NCBI GenBank assembly: GCA_964017045.1
Contig: OZ024798.1
Coordinates: forward strand, 10,003,793-10,067,792
From: Omphiscola glabra
Lineage: Eukaryota; Mollusca; Gastropoda; Lymnaeidae
Direction of reading: 5' to 3'
Length of the DNA: 64,000 bases
Shown here: one piece after another, positions 36,151-48,028 of the stretch
How positions within the stretch are numbered: position 1 is the stretch's first letter
Layout of the letters: each line of letters starts with the position of its first letter
Program-made: the position numbers and the translations under genes
Notes under the pieces: model-generated
What the model was told of the DNA's origin: nothing
The model's database searches: none
The model's input: the letters and a program-made list of their open reading frames with translations, nothing else

Positions 36151-36671
36151 TCAATATTTTTAATGGGTGGTAAAGCGTAAGAAACAGTGACAAAATTAAG
36201 GCTTCAGTCTCCTGAGCACCCAAGCAGAAAATTTCCCAGCATGCCCACGAGACAAGACGACCAAAGCATTCCAGTGAATATGTTGGAATATTTCGCACCG
36301 CCCCTATACAGGCGATACACGGTGCGGTAGTCTGAGGACCACTGATTTAACGCACCGTTGAAACAGGTGACAGCCTTTTTTTTTTTATCGCCACGATGGC
36401 CCTCATAGCGTCCACTTTATTCCTCTACAGTCTTTTTGTCCTGCCCGTGTCAGGGTGGTGACCAGTGGTTTTAGTACCGCCCCATTGGTTTCAGCAGAGT
36501 GGGATTATGGTTGCGGCTCAAGTGGAGACCGCTACCCGAATGATAACTTATCACAAAAAGCTTTTAGTGCCTTTATGGGGATACCGTTCATAGACCCGAG
36601 AGTTCATTAGCACGATTATAGAGCTAACAGACATGTCAAAGATGGCAATTGTAGGAACACATCAGATGACG

Positions 36672-36830
36672 GAGCGTGGCCACATATCAGAGAATGGAGT
36701 GTGGAAAAATGGCCTAGAATGGAGTAGACCGAAATGTCAGAGCATGGAGTGTGGAAAAATGTCAGAGAATGGAGTGTGGACAAATGTCAGAGAATGGAGT
36801 GTGGACAAATGTCAGAGAATGGAGTGAACC
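36672..36830. repeat. 25-bp tandem repeat, about 5 copies
   Basis: The unit reads AAATGTCAGAGAATGGAGTG then TGGAC. Earlier copies are more diverged. Confidence 0.88.
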
Positions 36831-37811
36831 AAAACGTCCAAAATCTAAGACTGTTTGACACGTTTACCAGAAACATGTTCGCCATGCATATTCTAGAAAT
36901 ACCTTGCCTGTACCACAACGGAAAAGTTGTTGAATGATGCTAGAAACTGAATGTCCTTCTTTTCTGTTTAAAAAAAAAAACAAGTTATTTTTTAATTTTT
37001 AAAAAATGTTAAAATTATTTTTGGCATCCGTTCGTCACTATGGTGTAGATTTCGCAAGGACGAGATCACGATGTTTGGGATTTTTTTCTTTTAGGAGGAT
37101 AAGATGGCTCCCTAGACAATAAATCTCCTCCGTTCACACATCTGGATAACCCAAGGAAACATCAAGTTTGGATGATACAGCTTGGCACCAGTAGCGTCGA
37201 AGGAGTTGCCAGAATTGTCATTGTCCACGGGATTCCAACTTCCGGGTTTGCATTCAGAGTTTTTCCTTCTCAAAAAGTGATAAATCAGCTACTATAGACT
37301 AGGCTCATCAGGGGCGTCATTTCAGATTTTTTTTTCAGGGGGGGGGGGGGAGGCAGGGGGGTCAAAACCAAAACTTGGTCGGCTTGTTAAGTTGTTTACT
37401 ACTGAAGGCGCCACAGTACATGGCAATTTAAATAAAACCTGCAAATCTGGGGGAGGGACATCTTGCCCCTACCCAAAAGATGTCCCTGATGCCAAATTGT
37501 TATGATAGAGCAACATCTGGCTATTCCATGGTAAGATGATAGCAGCTAGAAACTATACTATAATTGTCAGCTATACTGACAATAATCTTATTTAACACTT
37601 CCACAAACAATGATCTTTACTCTTAGTACTTAACAACCTTTTAATTGATTCTGTGTAAATTTAAGTGTAAAACTTTTTAACGTGTTGATTAAAAAAGCTA
37701 AAGATGTTATCAAATGTTTTGCCTACAATTTTGTGTTATTAAAAATACATCAGCATAAAGTAAAACGTATTTATAAATTTATTTATATTATAATTCATTT
37801 GGGGGGGCGTG
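36831..37811. other. Non-coding DNA with G runs
   Basis: G runs lie near 37338-37353. No coding or RNA gene is supported. Confidence 0.45.
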
Positions 37812-37995
37812 CAGTGGCGTAGTGAGGGGGCAAGGGGGGCATCATTCCCGGGCGCTACTCACAAAGGGGCTCCAAATGGTATATTTTACTATAATATTGT
37901 ATGGTTTTCGAAATGGGGAAGGCCGCTAAAAAGGTATTGGGGGGCGCTAAAAATGTATTGTGCCCCGGGCGCGAGTTAAGCTCGCTACGCCACTG
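37812..37995. mobile_element. hAT-type MITE with perfect 8-bp target duplication
   Basis: The ends are CAGTGGCGTAG and CTACGCCACTG. GGGGCGTG flanks both sides (37804-37811 and 37996-38003). It is 184 bp and non-coding. Confidence 0.9.
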
Positions 37996-38248
37996 GGGGC
38001 GTGTGTTATAAAATGTTGAGATAGTTAAACTGGGGGGGGGGGGTTCATAGAATGTTTGACAGTTGGCAAGGTGTGGGGGGGGGGGGTAAAAAATTGCGTA
38101 AAAATTATTGACATAATTAATGGACGAACTACAACGTGCCTGCCTGTTACAATGTTCACTAATAAAGCCCTATAAATAGATTCTTTTACCACTTCAAAAT
38201 TAACTTCCCTTGAGCGGTGAACCTCTTAACATTTCTATCCACGTTATA

Positions 38249-38385
38249 ACAGAACGACCCGGGGCTGCGACACCATGTGACCAACGACCCGGGGGGCTGC
38301 GACGCCATGTGACCAACGACCCGAGGGGGCTGCGACGCCATGTGACCAACGATCTGGGGGCTGCGACGCCATGTGACCAACCGGA
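38249..38385. repeat. About 31-bp GC-rich tandem repeat, four copies
   Basis: The core is GGCTGCGACGCCATGTGACC, with a variable CGACCCGGGG block. Confidence 0.9.
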
Positions 38386-39317
38386 AGTACGTCCATTCGC
38401 AGCCGGCCACTTCACTTTTTCCGTCTTTTGTTTCTGCCACCGTTCACAGCGCCCCAGCCACACAGGTACCTTACTACCTACTCACCTGCTGAAGGGCTAC
38501 CCTTTTCGGCGTATTGTTCGTCGCACCGTTGTACTAATACCCGATTAGATTCGGCCTTGAAATAACCCCCAGTAATTCACTTGAGCTTTTCCAGATATTA
38601 CCCAAGACATGAACGCGTTGAAAAGAAGGAGCGTGAAAGTTACAAGGGGCCCAGTGCCCCACTAGCCGCCTTCAGATTTTTATTCGCCTTTATATTCAGC
38701 CCCAACAGAAAAATATGTTACTATTGCGTTAAATCGTTCAACGAGCTCCCGACTTTCATTGATGACGACACTTGAGAAGTCATTGTTGAGAAGTGGATGA
38801 CGGGAAATAGTTATTTTGAGATAACTGTTATGTAGTCGCTAAAGATTCTGTTACGGTATATACGACCTTGAAGGCAAAAACCATTTGGTTGGAACCAGTC
38901 AATTTAGAACAACGTGCCATTTCAATGGTTCAAGAACAGTTTAAGAAACTATAGTTTTCATAAAGATTCATTCTTTGGCCACATGAAAGTGTTTTGTTTT
39001 TTTTTACTTTAAAAAATCACAATCTAACTTTGGTTAGTGCAATAAATGAACTTTTTAGTCATTTCATAATAGTAACGTTAAAACCTGCGAGTCGATATTC
39101 CAGTAGATATCCGAGTCGATGCAGTGATAGGCACGTCCAAGTCAATCAAACGGTAGAACTGTGTATCAGTCAGACGCTAGAAATATGCGAGTCAGTCGAA
39201 GGGGATAGGTACATCTGGGTCAATACAGTTGTGGCGAATCTGAGTCATTTTTGTAGCTAGCGTTATTGGGGTAAGATCGCGAAGGAAAAAAAAAATTAGT
39301 AGAAATTTTCCGACAAG
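38386..39317. other. DNA without supported gene
   Basis: I looked for exons on both strands and saw only short frames without family features. Confidence 0.4.
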
Positions 39318-39787
39318 TCAGTGGTAGAAATATCTAGTCAAGTCAATGGTAGAAATATCTAGACAAGTCAATGGTAGAAATATCTAGACAAGTCAATGGT
39401 AGAAATATCTGAGTCAATCCAATGGTAGAAATACATGTGTCAATCCAATGGTAGAAATACATGTGTCAATCCAATCGTAGAAATACATGTGTCAATCCAA
39501 TCGTAGTAATATCTGAGTCAATCCAATGGTAGAAATACATGTGTCAATCCATTGGTAGAAATACATGTGTCAATCCAATGGTAGAAATACATGTGTCAAT
39601 CCAATGGTAGAAATACCTGTGTCAATCCAATGGTAGAAATATCTGTGTCAGTCCAATGGTAGAAATACATGTGTCAATCCATTGGTAGAAATACATGTGT
39701 CAATTCAATGGTAGAAATACATGTGTCAATCCAATGGTAGAAATACATGTGTCAATCCAATGGTAGAAATACATGTGTCAATCCAAT
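39318..39787. repeat. 26-bp minisatellite, left part, about 18 copies
   Basis: The unit reads CAATGGTAGAAATACATGTG then TCAATC. The array stops exactly where a transposon terminus begins and resumes after it at 41547. Confidence 0.93.
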
Positions 39788-40438
39788 AGGGCTTGTCATT
39801 TCTCAGACCGGAAAACGTCATAGCGCACTACGTAATGTTACTATTTTTAGAACTGCGGACAAATAAATCTGAAAACACGGTATACAACGAAGATTTTGTT
39901 CTACAACTAGTCCCCAACACTAGACAAAAATTGAAATTGGAATGATAATCAAAATGTTAGTTCACAAACTTTTTTTGGCTTTCTTTTAGCTTTCTACTTC
40001 TTTTAGCTTTCTACTAGATTCCCATCTAAAAAGAAATCATTAAAATAAAAATGAATGCAAATGGGCGGGGCAGATTGTGTATTATTCTGAAAATAAAAAG
40101 ATAAGAAACTGTCGGCAATTTAATAACTATAGGCTAAGATTTTTTTTTAACTATGTAATTTAGGAAACTGTGTTACACAATTAGCAAATTTGAAGAAAAC
40201 ACAAATAACACAATAATAATCGATGAAAAGTGCCTTATTTGTAAGAACACGTTAAATTCTTAATTTTTGTTTTTAAAATATCAATTTTTGTAAGTGTTCG
40301 TGCTATATGTTAAAAGATACCCAAGATTTCATACACCCTTTCACCCAGGAATCTACACAAATACTATTGATGGACTTTAGGTGCAGGTCAAGCGTAAATT
40401 GGCCTGTTTCCAAACTACAAACCCACCCACACCCCAAC

Positions 40439-40481
40439 ACAGAGAGAGAGAGAGTAAGAAAGAGAGAGAGACACACACACA
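40439..40481. repeat. GA/CA microsatellite
   Basis: AGAGAGAGAGAGTAAGAAAG runs into ACACACAC, inside the TIR element. Confidence 0.9.
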
Positions 40482-40571
40482 ACTTGAACGTGTTTCCGAA
40501 AGTTGTTAAGTGACTTTTATCACATTTGACCATTTACTAATGGTAAAACATTATTAAACTGACATTCGATT

Positions 40572-41248
40572 TAGGCCTACTACTACTACTACTAGTGTTA
40601 TGAATTAGGCCTACTAACTACTAGTGTTATGCATTAGGCCTACTAACTACTAGTGTTATGAATTAAGCCTACTTACTACTAGTGTTATGAATTAGGCCTA
40701 CTAACTACTAGTGTTATGCATTAGGCCTACTAACTACTAGTGTTATGAATTAGGCCTACTAACTACTAGTGTTATGAATTAGGCCTACTAACTACTAGTG
40801 TTATGAATTAGGCCTACTAACTACTAGTGTTATGAATTAGGCCTACTAACTACTAGTGTTATGAATTAGGCCTACTAACTACTAGTGTTATGAATTAGGC
40901 CTACTAACTACTAGTGTTATGAATTAGGCCTACTAACTACTAGTGTTATGAATTAGGCCTACTAACTACTAGTGTTATGCATTAGGCCTACTAACTACTA
41001 GTGTTATGAATTAAGCCTACTTACTACTAGTGTTATGAATTAGGCCTACTAACTACTAGTGTTATGAATTAGGCCTACTAACTACTAGTGTTATGAATTA
41101 GGCCTACTAACTACTAGTGTTATGAATTAGGCCTACTAACTACTAGTGTTATGAATTAGGCCTACTAACTACTAGTGTTATGAATTAGGCCTACTAACTA
41201 CTAGTGTTATGAATTAGGCATACTTTCTAGTAACTAACTACTACTACT
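40572..41248. repeat. 29-bp minisatellite, about 22 copies, inside a TIR element
   Basis: The unit reads TTAGGCCTACTAACTACTAG then TGTTATGAA. Variants such as GCATTAGG and AAGCCTACTT recur in the same order near 40,621-40,720 and 40,978-41,050, a sign of higher-order duplication. Confidence 0.95.
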
Positions 41249-41546
41249 AGTGTTATGAATTTTGGACCTGCGTTCGGATGATCCCAATCCCTTAACACAA
41301 CTAATTAGTGTGTTTCTCTCGATCTCTCTCAAAAAGTATTATGTCATTTTATTATTGAGATTGTGGATTTTTTAAAGTGGTGTAAATATTTCATTAAATA
41401 TAGTTGAAAACAATGTTTTGATTTAGGTTAAGAGTCGCTTCGCTAACATAGCAGTACTGAACAGTGTTGGCATTTTGTCCGCATAATTACCCGGATGATT
41501 ACAGCAGTTCTATTTATAGATTTCCGCCATTAAATGACAAGCCCTA

Positions 41547-41671
41547 TGGTAGAAATACATGTGTAAATCCAATGGTAGAAATATCTGTGGCAGTCCAATG
41601 GCAGAAATATTTGTAAATCCAATGATAGAAATATCTGTGGCAGTCCAATGGCAGAAATATTTGAGCCAATC
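41547..41671. repeat. 26-bp minisatellite, right part
   Basis: It continues the array at 39318-39787 with TGGTAGAAATACATGTGT, then more diverged units (GGCAGAAATATTTG). Confidence 0.9.
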
Positions 41672-41790
41672 CAACCGGGTGTTGCCAAGTACCGAACCGG
41701 GTGTTGCCAACTACCTAACCGGGTGTTGCCAAGTATCGAACCGGGTGTCATCAAAGTACAGAAAAGATTGTTGGTTTACATGTGTGCTAT
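41672..41790. repeat. 22-bp minisatellite with shared 3' flank, copy 1
   Basis: Four units of ACCGGGTGTTGCCAAGTACC type end in CATCAAAGTACAGAAAAGAT and TGTTGGTTTACAT. The same unit and flank occur at 45358-45790. Confidence 0.9.
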
Positions 41791-43633
41791 TTTATAGTTT
41801 CCATTATTATCAATGCCACAATGGAAAGTTCATATATAGAAGATGAGGGAGATGGACAGTTCAACCACGGTCTCCACAGTGCTCGTGACTTTATATGCCT
41901 AACGTGGATGTGGATAGTAGAACATGTATCATCGCCAGCTTTACCTCCACAAAGACACACAAGTGACGGGCGGCCGGATAATCCCGAGGACTAATTGACG
42001 CAAGGCGCCCCCGATTGTTGGGTAGGTGAGGTACCGGTGTAAATGAATCGAAATGGAAGAATGACTTAAAAGGGCTTGCCCCCAAGCACCGCTACTTTTG
42101 GTGACGTTTCGGGGAAGGAGGAAATGGGGGGGGGGGGCTGTCGTCTGTATGTGAGCAGGGCCTCATCCCAACCGTTTCCGTTTGAACAGATTTTTACAAA
42201 TTGTGTGTCAAGTATCGAAGAATTGAACAGCGCTTTAGGGGGGGGGGGTGCGGAAGGTATTAAGGAAAGGGTTTGGGGGGGGGGGGAGTTTGACCATCCG
42301 CCTCTTTGAAATCCCCTTCATTTGCCTAAGAATCCTCCCCCACCCCCCACACTCCCCCGCAGGTTAAAACAAATCTGATTCTATCTTTTCCCTTCTTTTC
42401 GCTCCCCACCTGAGATGGCTAACTGATTGTTTGGCGTGACGTTGACATCAAAGGGACGCGGCTGTCTTGTTGGTTTTCTCAGTTGTTTCAGACCTGCCAG
42501 GTAAGTCTCAAGAGCGTGGCGGAGTGTTGGCTGGCAACAGCAATCAAAGTTCTCACATCTATCCATGAATGATACGAAAACCTCACACATTTAGGGTACG
42601 CGACTTTTCTCTCTCGTGAAATAGATCAGCGGGTGGGGGTCTAAGGATTGATTAGACATAAACTCGCCGGCTATTTCACTAAGAAGTGATGTTGGTGGAA
42701 TGCATGGAAATATTGGAAACAACAGAACGTTGTCGTTATCACAGCGGATTGGATAAAGTGGATTTGGAATGAAGAGCGCGGCTCTGAAGTTAAAATTGTA
42801 CAAAACGATTTGGCGGGAGATTGGAGAGTGGGGGTGCAAGACAAGGCGATCAGTGAATGGCGATGTGTTATCAAAATGTTGTGATTAGCGTCCTGGTCCA
42901 TTGGAACTTTCTCACACTTACAGCCGAGTCGCTGGGGTTAGTATTAAAACGAGCGTGTAAATACCAGACATACTTGGATGGGTTTAGGAAAGTTTTCTTT
43001 CGATGGGGGTTTTGGATAGAGAATTAGCAATCAAAGCTATAGTCTATAGTGAAAATAACAATCAGAATGCGATATATTATTTTAACTTTAACTCATTTTT
43101 TTTTTTTTTAAATCAAGACAATAACTCTTTGTTGAAGCCATCACAAGATACGTTGTGTTGTGATCCCGACAGCCATTAAGAACAAAAAACCATTACAATT
43201 CTATACCGGGACTATTCGTGTATCATGTATGATAACAGAACACATTACAAAAGCCAAGCCACACATTTGTCATTTCCAAATAGCTCACAATTTATTTTTC
43301 ATGATAAAATACGTTCGAATTTAATTTACCGACCACGTAGGCCGTATGCGTTCATATAATAATATGTAAACAGAAATCTTTGTTTATTCATGAAGCTGTA
43401 AAGCTGTCTGTGACGCAGTGCCGATGACTGCAGTGACATGTTTATGAGCACATCTTATGACGGATGTGGCACGTGACTAAGCAATGACCTCCGATGAATT
43501 AGCCGCGCCCTTTTATTCTACGATATTTAGTTGTATTGACCGTGGTAAACGTGTCAATGCTCTTCAAACACGCCTGACATATTCCGAGCAGCAGGCGTGT
43601 CAGAGTCGTTCCGTAAATGTGAGGGTAAGATGT
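41791..43633. other. GC-richer DNA without a supported gene
   Basis: This stretch has higher GC and several short frames. One on the - strand (42590-42381) has a possible GT donor, but it shows no family features. G runs lie near 42127 and 42239. Confidence 0.4.
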
Positions 43634-43821
43634 GGAGGCCTTCCCAGCTCAAAATGTAAGGTGGGTCGTAATTCTTTATGAAAAACTTGTGCGGGCTGAG
43701 AGAAAATACGACAGGGGCGAAAGCTATTAAGAAAAAAATAATAATAAAGAATATTTCGTTACTTTGCGGGCCGCCAAATGGGTGCTGGTGGGCCGCTTGT
43801 GGCATGTGTTGTGCAGGCATG
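43634..43821 (-). mobile_element. Diverged hAT-type MITE, inverted relative of 44332-44525
   Basis: Blocks such as CTCAAAATGTAAGGTGGGTC and GTGGGCCGCTTGTGG match the reverse complement of the element 500 bp downstream. Its ends GAGGCC and GTTGTGCAGGCATG are decayed. Confidence 0.65.
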
Positions 43822-44331
43822 CACTAACGTATTCTTATAAGAAATTTTAATTTTTTAAAATCGGATTTCCAAAAAAAAAAAGATATATATATAGCCTGTA
43901 CTGCGTTTAGTTTTGTCATATCGCATTTATTAATTTGATTCCATGCGCTTCCTATGGCGGGGTAAGATCACGAAGGGAAAAAAAACGATTATTTTTGGAG
44001 GGAAAATGACATAATTGATTGGTGCATAGCATTTCCACTTTCATATGATTTGTGATTGTCATGGTTTGGCTAGGTAAACATGGATCGGATGACGTTACCG
44101 TGAATTGAGAGGAAAGAAATTATTCAGAGTAAAGGTATACACTTTTTTTTTAAAAATAATATATAATTGGGTATGTTTTAATTAACCCTACTTAACTTAC
44201 CGGAATCGAGTTTAGAAACAACAAAAATAATTTCTGGAACATACCCAAATTGGTAAAAGTAGGCGGCAACCACGACCACGGGCAAGCTACTCTGTTTTTT
44301 TTTTAATTTAACGTATCCGATAGTATCTCAA

Positions 44332-44525
44332 CAGGCCTGCACAAAATACGGCCCGCGGGCCGCATGCTGCCCGCCAGCCCTCACTTTGCGGCCAGCGAAG
44401 TAAGGAAATATCTTTTATTATTATTAATTCTTAATATCTTACCTTGCCCTATTATCTTTCGGCCCGTACACGTTTTTCATATAAAGTATTACGACCCGCC
44501 TTACATTTTGAGTTGTGCAGGCCTG
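44332..44525 (+). mobile_element. hAT-type MITE
   Basis: The ends are CAGGCCTGCACAA and TTGTGCAGGCCTG with a GC-rich subterminal block (CGGCCCGCGGGCCGC). It is 194 bp and I see no clear target duplication. Confidence 0.75.
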
Positions 44526-45357
44526 CCATAACATATGCAAAAGCTGTGTGTGTGGAGGGGGTTATTAGGTCATACTTTCCTCTCACCTGATGTAAGTACC
44601 ACTTTCAAAGAGTTTCGTAAAGATCGACTACACTGATAGTACTGTGCATGTGACCCAGTTAGCTGTAAGCGTTTAAATGTCAGTGGGAAAACCCGCGCTG
44701 CGGTCATCGCGGTATGACACGGGGCCCTTATCTCCGAGGATCCCCACAGTAGGTCAGAGAGACGGTTTGCAACAAGTCAGGCCAGGCTCACACACACGCG
44801 TACGTAACCCGTCAATCTCTCGTTGATTAGACCGTACCACTCATAAAGTTACCTCCGTCGTAAACGAGTGGCAGTTCGAGTGCTATTATTAGCGCATCCC
44901 CCCCAAGGTCGGAGCACTAGTTGCCGAAAGTTAACGTAATGTGACGTGAGGTGATGTTGGTAAGGGGGAGAGGGCAGAGGGGGAGGGGCGTTAACTCGTT
45001 GAGCAAAAAATACGACGTACAGCGTTGAGTAATTTGCTTAGACTTAGACTAAATGTAACTTTACAGATTTTCTTACAAAAGTTTAACATGGATGGGTATT
45101 TTAAAAACTAAAATCAAATCACATGGTAACTTCTTCTTCTTCTTCTTTTTTTTTTTTTTTTTATTCAATCATATTTTAAGAAGATGGTTTCAATCTTCAG
45201 ATTTTGTGAACCATATTATTAATATTATGATAATAGCAGCAGCCATGTGCTGATGCCGGCTCGGGCGAGCCCGTTGTTAAGAATGTCAAAATAATGTACA
45301 TGTATTTCTTAAAAATTATAAAACATGAATATGCTATGACGTTTCTTTTTTTTTGGC
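44526..45357. other. DNA without supported gene
   Basis: A CTT run into poly-T lies at 45130-45162. No exon or RNA gene could be supported. Confidence 0.4.
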
Positions 45358-45790
45358 CAAGTACCGAACCGGGTGTTTCCAAGTACCGAACCGGGTGTTT
45401 CCAAGTACCGAACCGGGTGTTTCCAAGTACCGAACCGGGTGTTTCCAAGTACCGAACCGGGTGTTTCCAAGTACCGAACCGGGTGTTTCCAAGTACCGAA
45501 CCGGGTGTTCCAAGTACCGAACCGGGTGTTCCCAAGTACCGAACCGGGTGTTTCCAAGTACCGAAACGGGTGTTGCCAAGCACCGAAACGGGTGTTGCCA
45601 AGTACCGAACTGGGTGTTACCAAGTACTGAACCGGGTGTTCCAAGTACCAAACCGGCGGGTGTTTCCAACTACCGAACCGGGTGTTGCCAAGCACCGAAA
45701 CGGGTGTTGCCAAGTACCGAACCGGGTGTTACCAAGTACCGAACCGGGTGTTATCAAAGTACAGAAAAGATTGTTGGTTTACATTCGAAT
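45358..45790. repeat. 22-bp minisatellite with shared 3' flank, copy 2, about 18 units
   Basis: The unit reads GTACCGAACCGGGTGTTTCC then AA, with TTGCC variants towards the right. After the last unit comes ATCAAAGTACAGAAAAGATT and GTTGGTTTACAT, as at copy 1. The unit is open in several frames on both strands, so long frames here are not evidence of protein. Confidence 0.95.
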
Positions 45791-45854
45791 GCGTTCTATT
45801 TATTCTAAAGAATGCTATTAGCTTCCTATATATAGGCTGCCTGTTTTCTTAGAA

Positions 45855-45945
45855 GATAGACAGAGCGAGACAAAGAGAGAGAGAGAAGGGGTGAGAGAGA
45901 GAAGGAAGAGAGGGATAGCGTGAAAGGGATGGAGGGAAGGAAAGG
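45855..45945. repeat. GA-rich microsatellite
   Basis: Repeated GAGA runs with AAGG and GGGA interruptions. Confidence 0.85.
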
Positions 45946-45950
45946 AGAAT

Positions 45951-46054
45951 GGCAACATCCATGGTTACCAACATCTCACCACTTGTGATACACAACATCC
46001 TTCATAATTACCAACATCTCACCACTTGTGACACACAACATCCTCCATAATTAC
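45951..46054. repeat. 43-bp minisatellite, first segment
   Basis: The unit reads ACCAACATCTCACCACTTGT then GACACACAACATCCTCCATAATT (shown in two parts: GACACACAACATCCTCC and ATAATT). The array continues at 46988-47030 and 47334-47430 after two insertions. Confidence 0.9.
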
Positions 46055-46987
46055 TAGGTGTCGCAAAACCGGTCCCTTTTGCCAAAACCGGCATTTTCGA
46101 TTTGAAGTTTACGAATACCGGAATTCCGGTATTTTCGATATTTAAGATATTTAGAGAATTTTTAGTCGAGATTCGAGATTAGAGTTGAGGATTTATCAAT
46201 GAAATAAAAACATTCAGAACAAATATCACATTTAGATTTTTAATAAGCTTTTAACAATAACACAAATGTTTATCTTCAGACTTTAATCAAATGAAAAAAA
46301 AAATATTCTTAACTTTTGAATTTAAATAGTTGTATTAATCAAATATTAAAATAATTGGTGTTTTTTTTTAATCTTTGGTCAAATTTAAATAATAAGATCG
46401 TTAAATGACAACGTGTCTAATGTTTGCTCACTTAACTTTGACCGCAAATGGTTACAAAAGTAACTTGATGAAGAGAACACCCCCTCAGACTCCACACTGT
46501 TCGAAGGAATAGACCTTAGGCTATCATACGCAATTTCTAGATATTTTCCTCTTGAACCGCCTTTCTCAAATAAAGCCATTTCTATTTTTACCAATGTATC
46601 AATGTCTTCATCCGTATAGTATATCCTAAGACTGAAGTTTCTTTTGTACTTCAATTTCTAATTGTCTCTTAAGCGGCAGTGTATCATCAAGTTCATCATG
46701 CTCAGATCCAAGATGTTCTTGTTCAAAGATATTTCCAACGACGAATCCGCTGTCTGACCAAGCCTTTGAATATCCACGATATGTTTTTGCATCTGGTAGC
46801 AATCTGGCCTTAGAAATACGTCCAATTAATCACTGGAATGTGCAAACTTTAATTGAGAGTGAAGGCCTCAAGTTGTTCCTCCCAATTTTTTAATTATCTT
46901 GTTACATCTAATACATTTAGCTGAGCATCATTTATGGTCCGGTATTCCGGTATTTTCGAAATTCTGGATCCCGGATTGCGACCCCTA
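46055..46987 (-). mobile_element. hAT transposon, internally deleted, with perfect 8-bp target duplication
   Basis: The ends are TAGGTGTCGCAAAACCGG and, on the other strand, TAGGGGTCGCAATCCGG. ATAATTAC flanks both sides (46047-46054 and 46988-46995). The - strand keeps part of the transposase: SIPSNSVESEGVFSSSSYF and LRSKLSEQTLDTLSFNDL match the hAT C-terminal dimerisation domain. At 933 bp it cannot code a full transposase, so it is a non-autonomous deletion derivative. Confidence 0.92.
46385..46654 (-). pseudogene. hAT transposase C-terminal fragment
   Basis: An 89-residue frame ends with the hATC dimerisation block (IPSNSVESEGVFSSSS, NHLRSKLSEQTLDTLSF). Catalytic residues and the DNA-binding domain are absent. 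It lies inside the element at 46055-46987. Confidence 0.85.
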
Positions 46988-47030
46988 ATAATTACCAACA
47001 TCTCCCAACTTGTGACACACAACATCATTT

Positions 47031-47333
47031 TTCTTCTCTTGCGCCTCTTCACCCTCGAGGAACAGCAGCCGATCTTCAACGACTTCTGTGATCCTTCCTA
47101 GGACCAGAGTCCTCCAGGCATCACGATCCTGAGCCAATCTCTCCAGCTTCCCCCAAATGGGACCAAGTTTCTTGGTATCCGCCTCCACTTCACGGCGCCA
47201 AGTGTTCCTAGGCCTGCCTCTTTTCCGTTTTCCTTGAGGGTTCCAGTTCAGGGCTTGTCTAGTTATGCTGGAGGCAGTTTTCCTGAGTGTATGGCCGATC
47301 CATCTCCATCTTCTCTGGAGGATCTCTTGTTCT
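47031..47333 (-). mobile_element. 3' end of a non-LTR retrotransposon, inserted in the 43-bp array
   Basis: The - strand codes [40 protein letters not shown] and [15 protein letters not shown]. This is the C-terminal tail common to many invertebrate LINE polymerases. Only about 300 bp remain, so it is heavily 5'-truncated. Minisatellite units lie on both sides. Confidence 0.85.
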
Positions 47334-47430
47334 ACCACAACATCCTTCACAATGACCAACATTCCACCACTTGTGACACACAACATCCCTCACAATGACC
47401 AACATCCCACCACTTGTGACACACACAAAA
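47334..47430. repeat. 43-bp minisatellite, third segment
   Basis: Units of ACAACATCCTTCACAATGAC then CAACATTCCACCACTTGTG type match the array left of the LINE fragment. Confidence 0.88.
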
Positions 47431-48028
47431 ATCGCAATACTAGAATAAGGGTTTAGTCAATGAGACAACTGTGGAACAAGTGGATTATGTTTTTTTTTTT
47501 AAATTCTTCATTGCTAAACAAACAAAAAAGCAAAACAAAAATTCTTATTACTTTTAACATAACTGAAATGTAAGTATTAAAATATTATGTAGTATGTAAA
47601 CTTTACACTTACTTTCTTCTACGTAGCTTCTTGATATGAACTCTGTGTGAAAGTAAAATAGATCAACACTGACGCATAAATCCGCTGTCAACGTTAGTGA
47701 GTTGTCGTAAAAATGATTTTTTATTTAAAAATCTCCAGAGGATTTACACAAAACAAAATATACACTTTTTATGTTAGTTAATTTAATTATTTTTTTATAA
47801 AAACCGACCTCTCAGACATTTTAAAACTTCAAATTTAACTAAAAGAAATTAAATTATGTCTCAATGAAAAAAACAAACACAATAAAAATGTATGAAATAT
47901 CGTATGAAATTGACATAAAACATCTATTTAAACATCTATAAAAAATTCCATTCTAGACACCGAAAATAGCAGAAATAATAAGAACAGGAATTACACCAAT
48001 AATCATCACCTATAAAACAGAGTAGGTA
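47431..48028. other. AT-rich non-coding DNA
   Basis: No protein, RNA or transposon signal was recognised. Confidence 0.5.

Larger units (their letters stand above)
39788..41545. mobile_element. TIR element carrying a minisatellite, inserted in another minisatellite
   Basis: The ends are perfect 14-bp inverted repeats, AGGGCTTGTCATTT and AAATGACAAGCCCT. The 26-bp array is interrupted precisely: CAATCCAAT before and ATGGTAGAAAT after, so a 2-bp AT (or TA) duplication fits. The 1.76-kb interior has no transposase; 22 or so copies of a 29-bp unit take up about 680 bp. A diverged relative without the array lies at 57410-57680. The superfamily is uncertain; a TA-type duplication would suggest a mariner-like source. 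Confidence 0.8.

Noticed and set aside
42381..42590. - strand frame with a possible donor as an exon
   Set aside because: No family features, no partner exon and no codon-bias support strong enough to call it.
45197..45821. Overlapping frames of 85-175 residues on both strands
   Set aside because: They are products of the 22-bp minisatellite, open in several frames at once.
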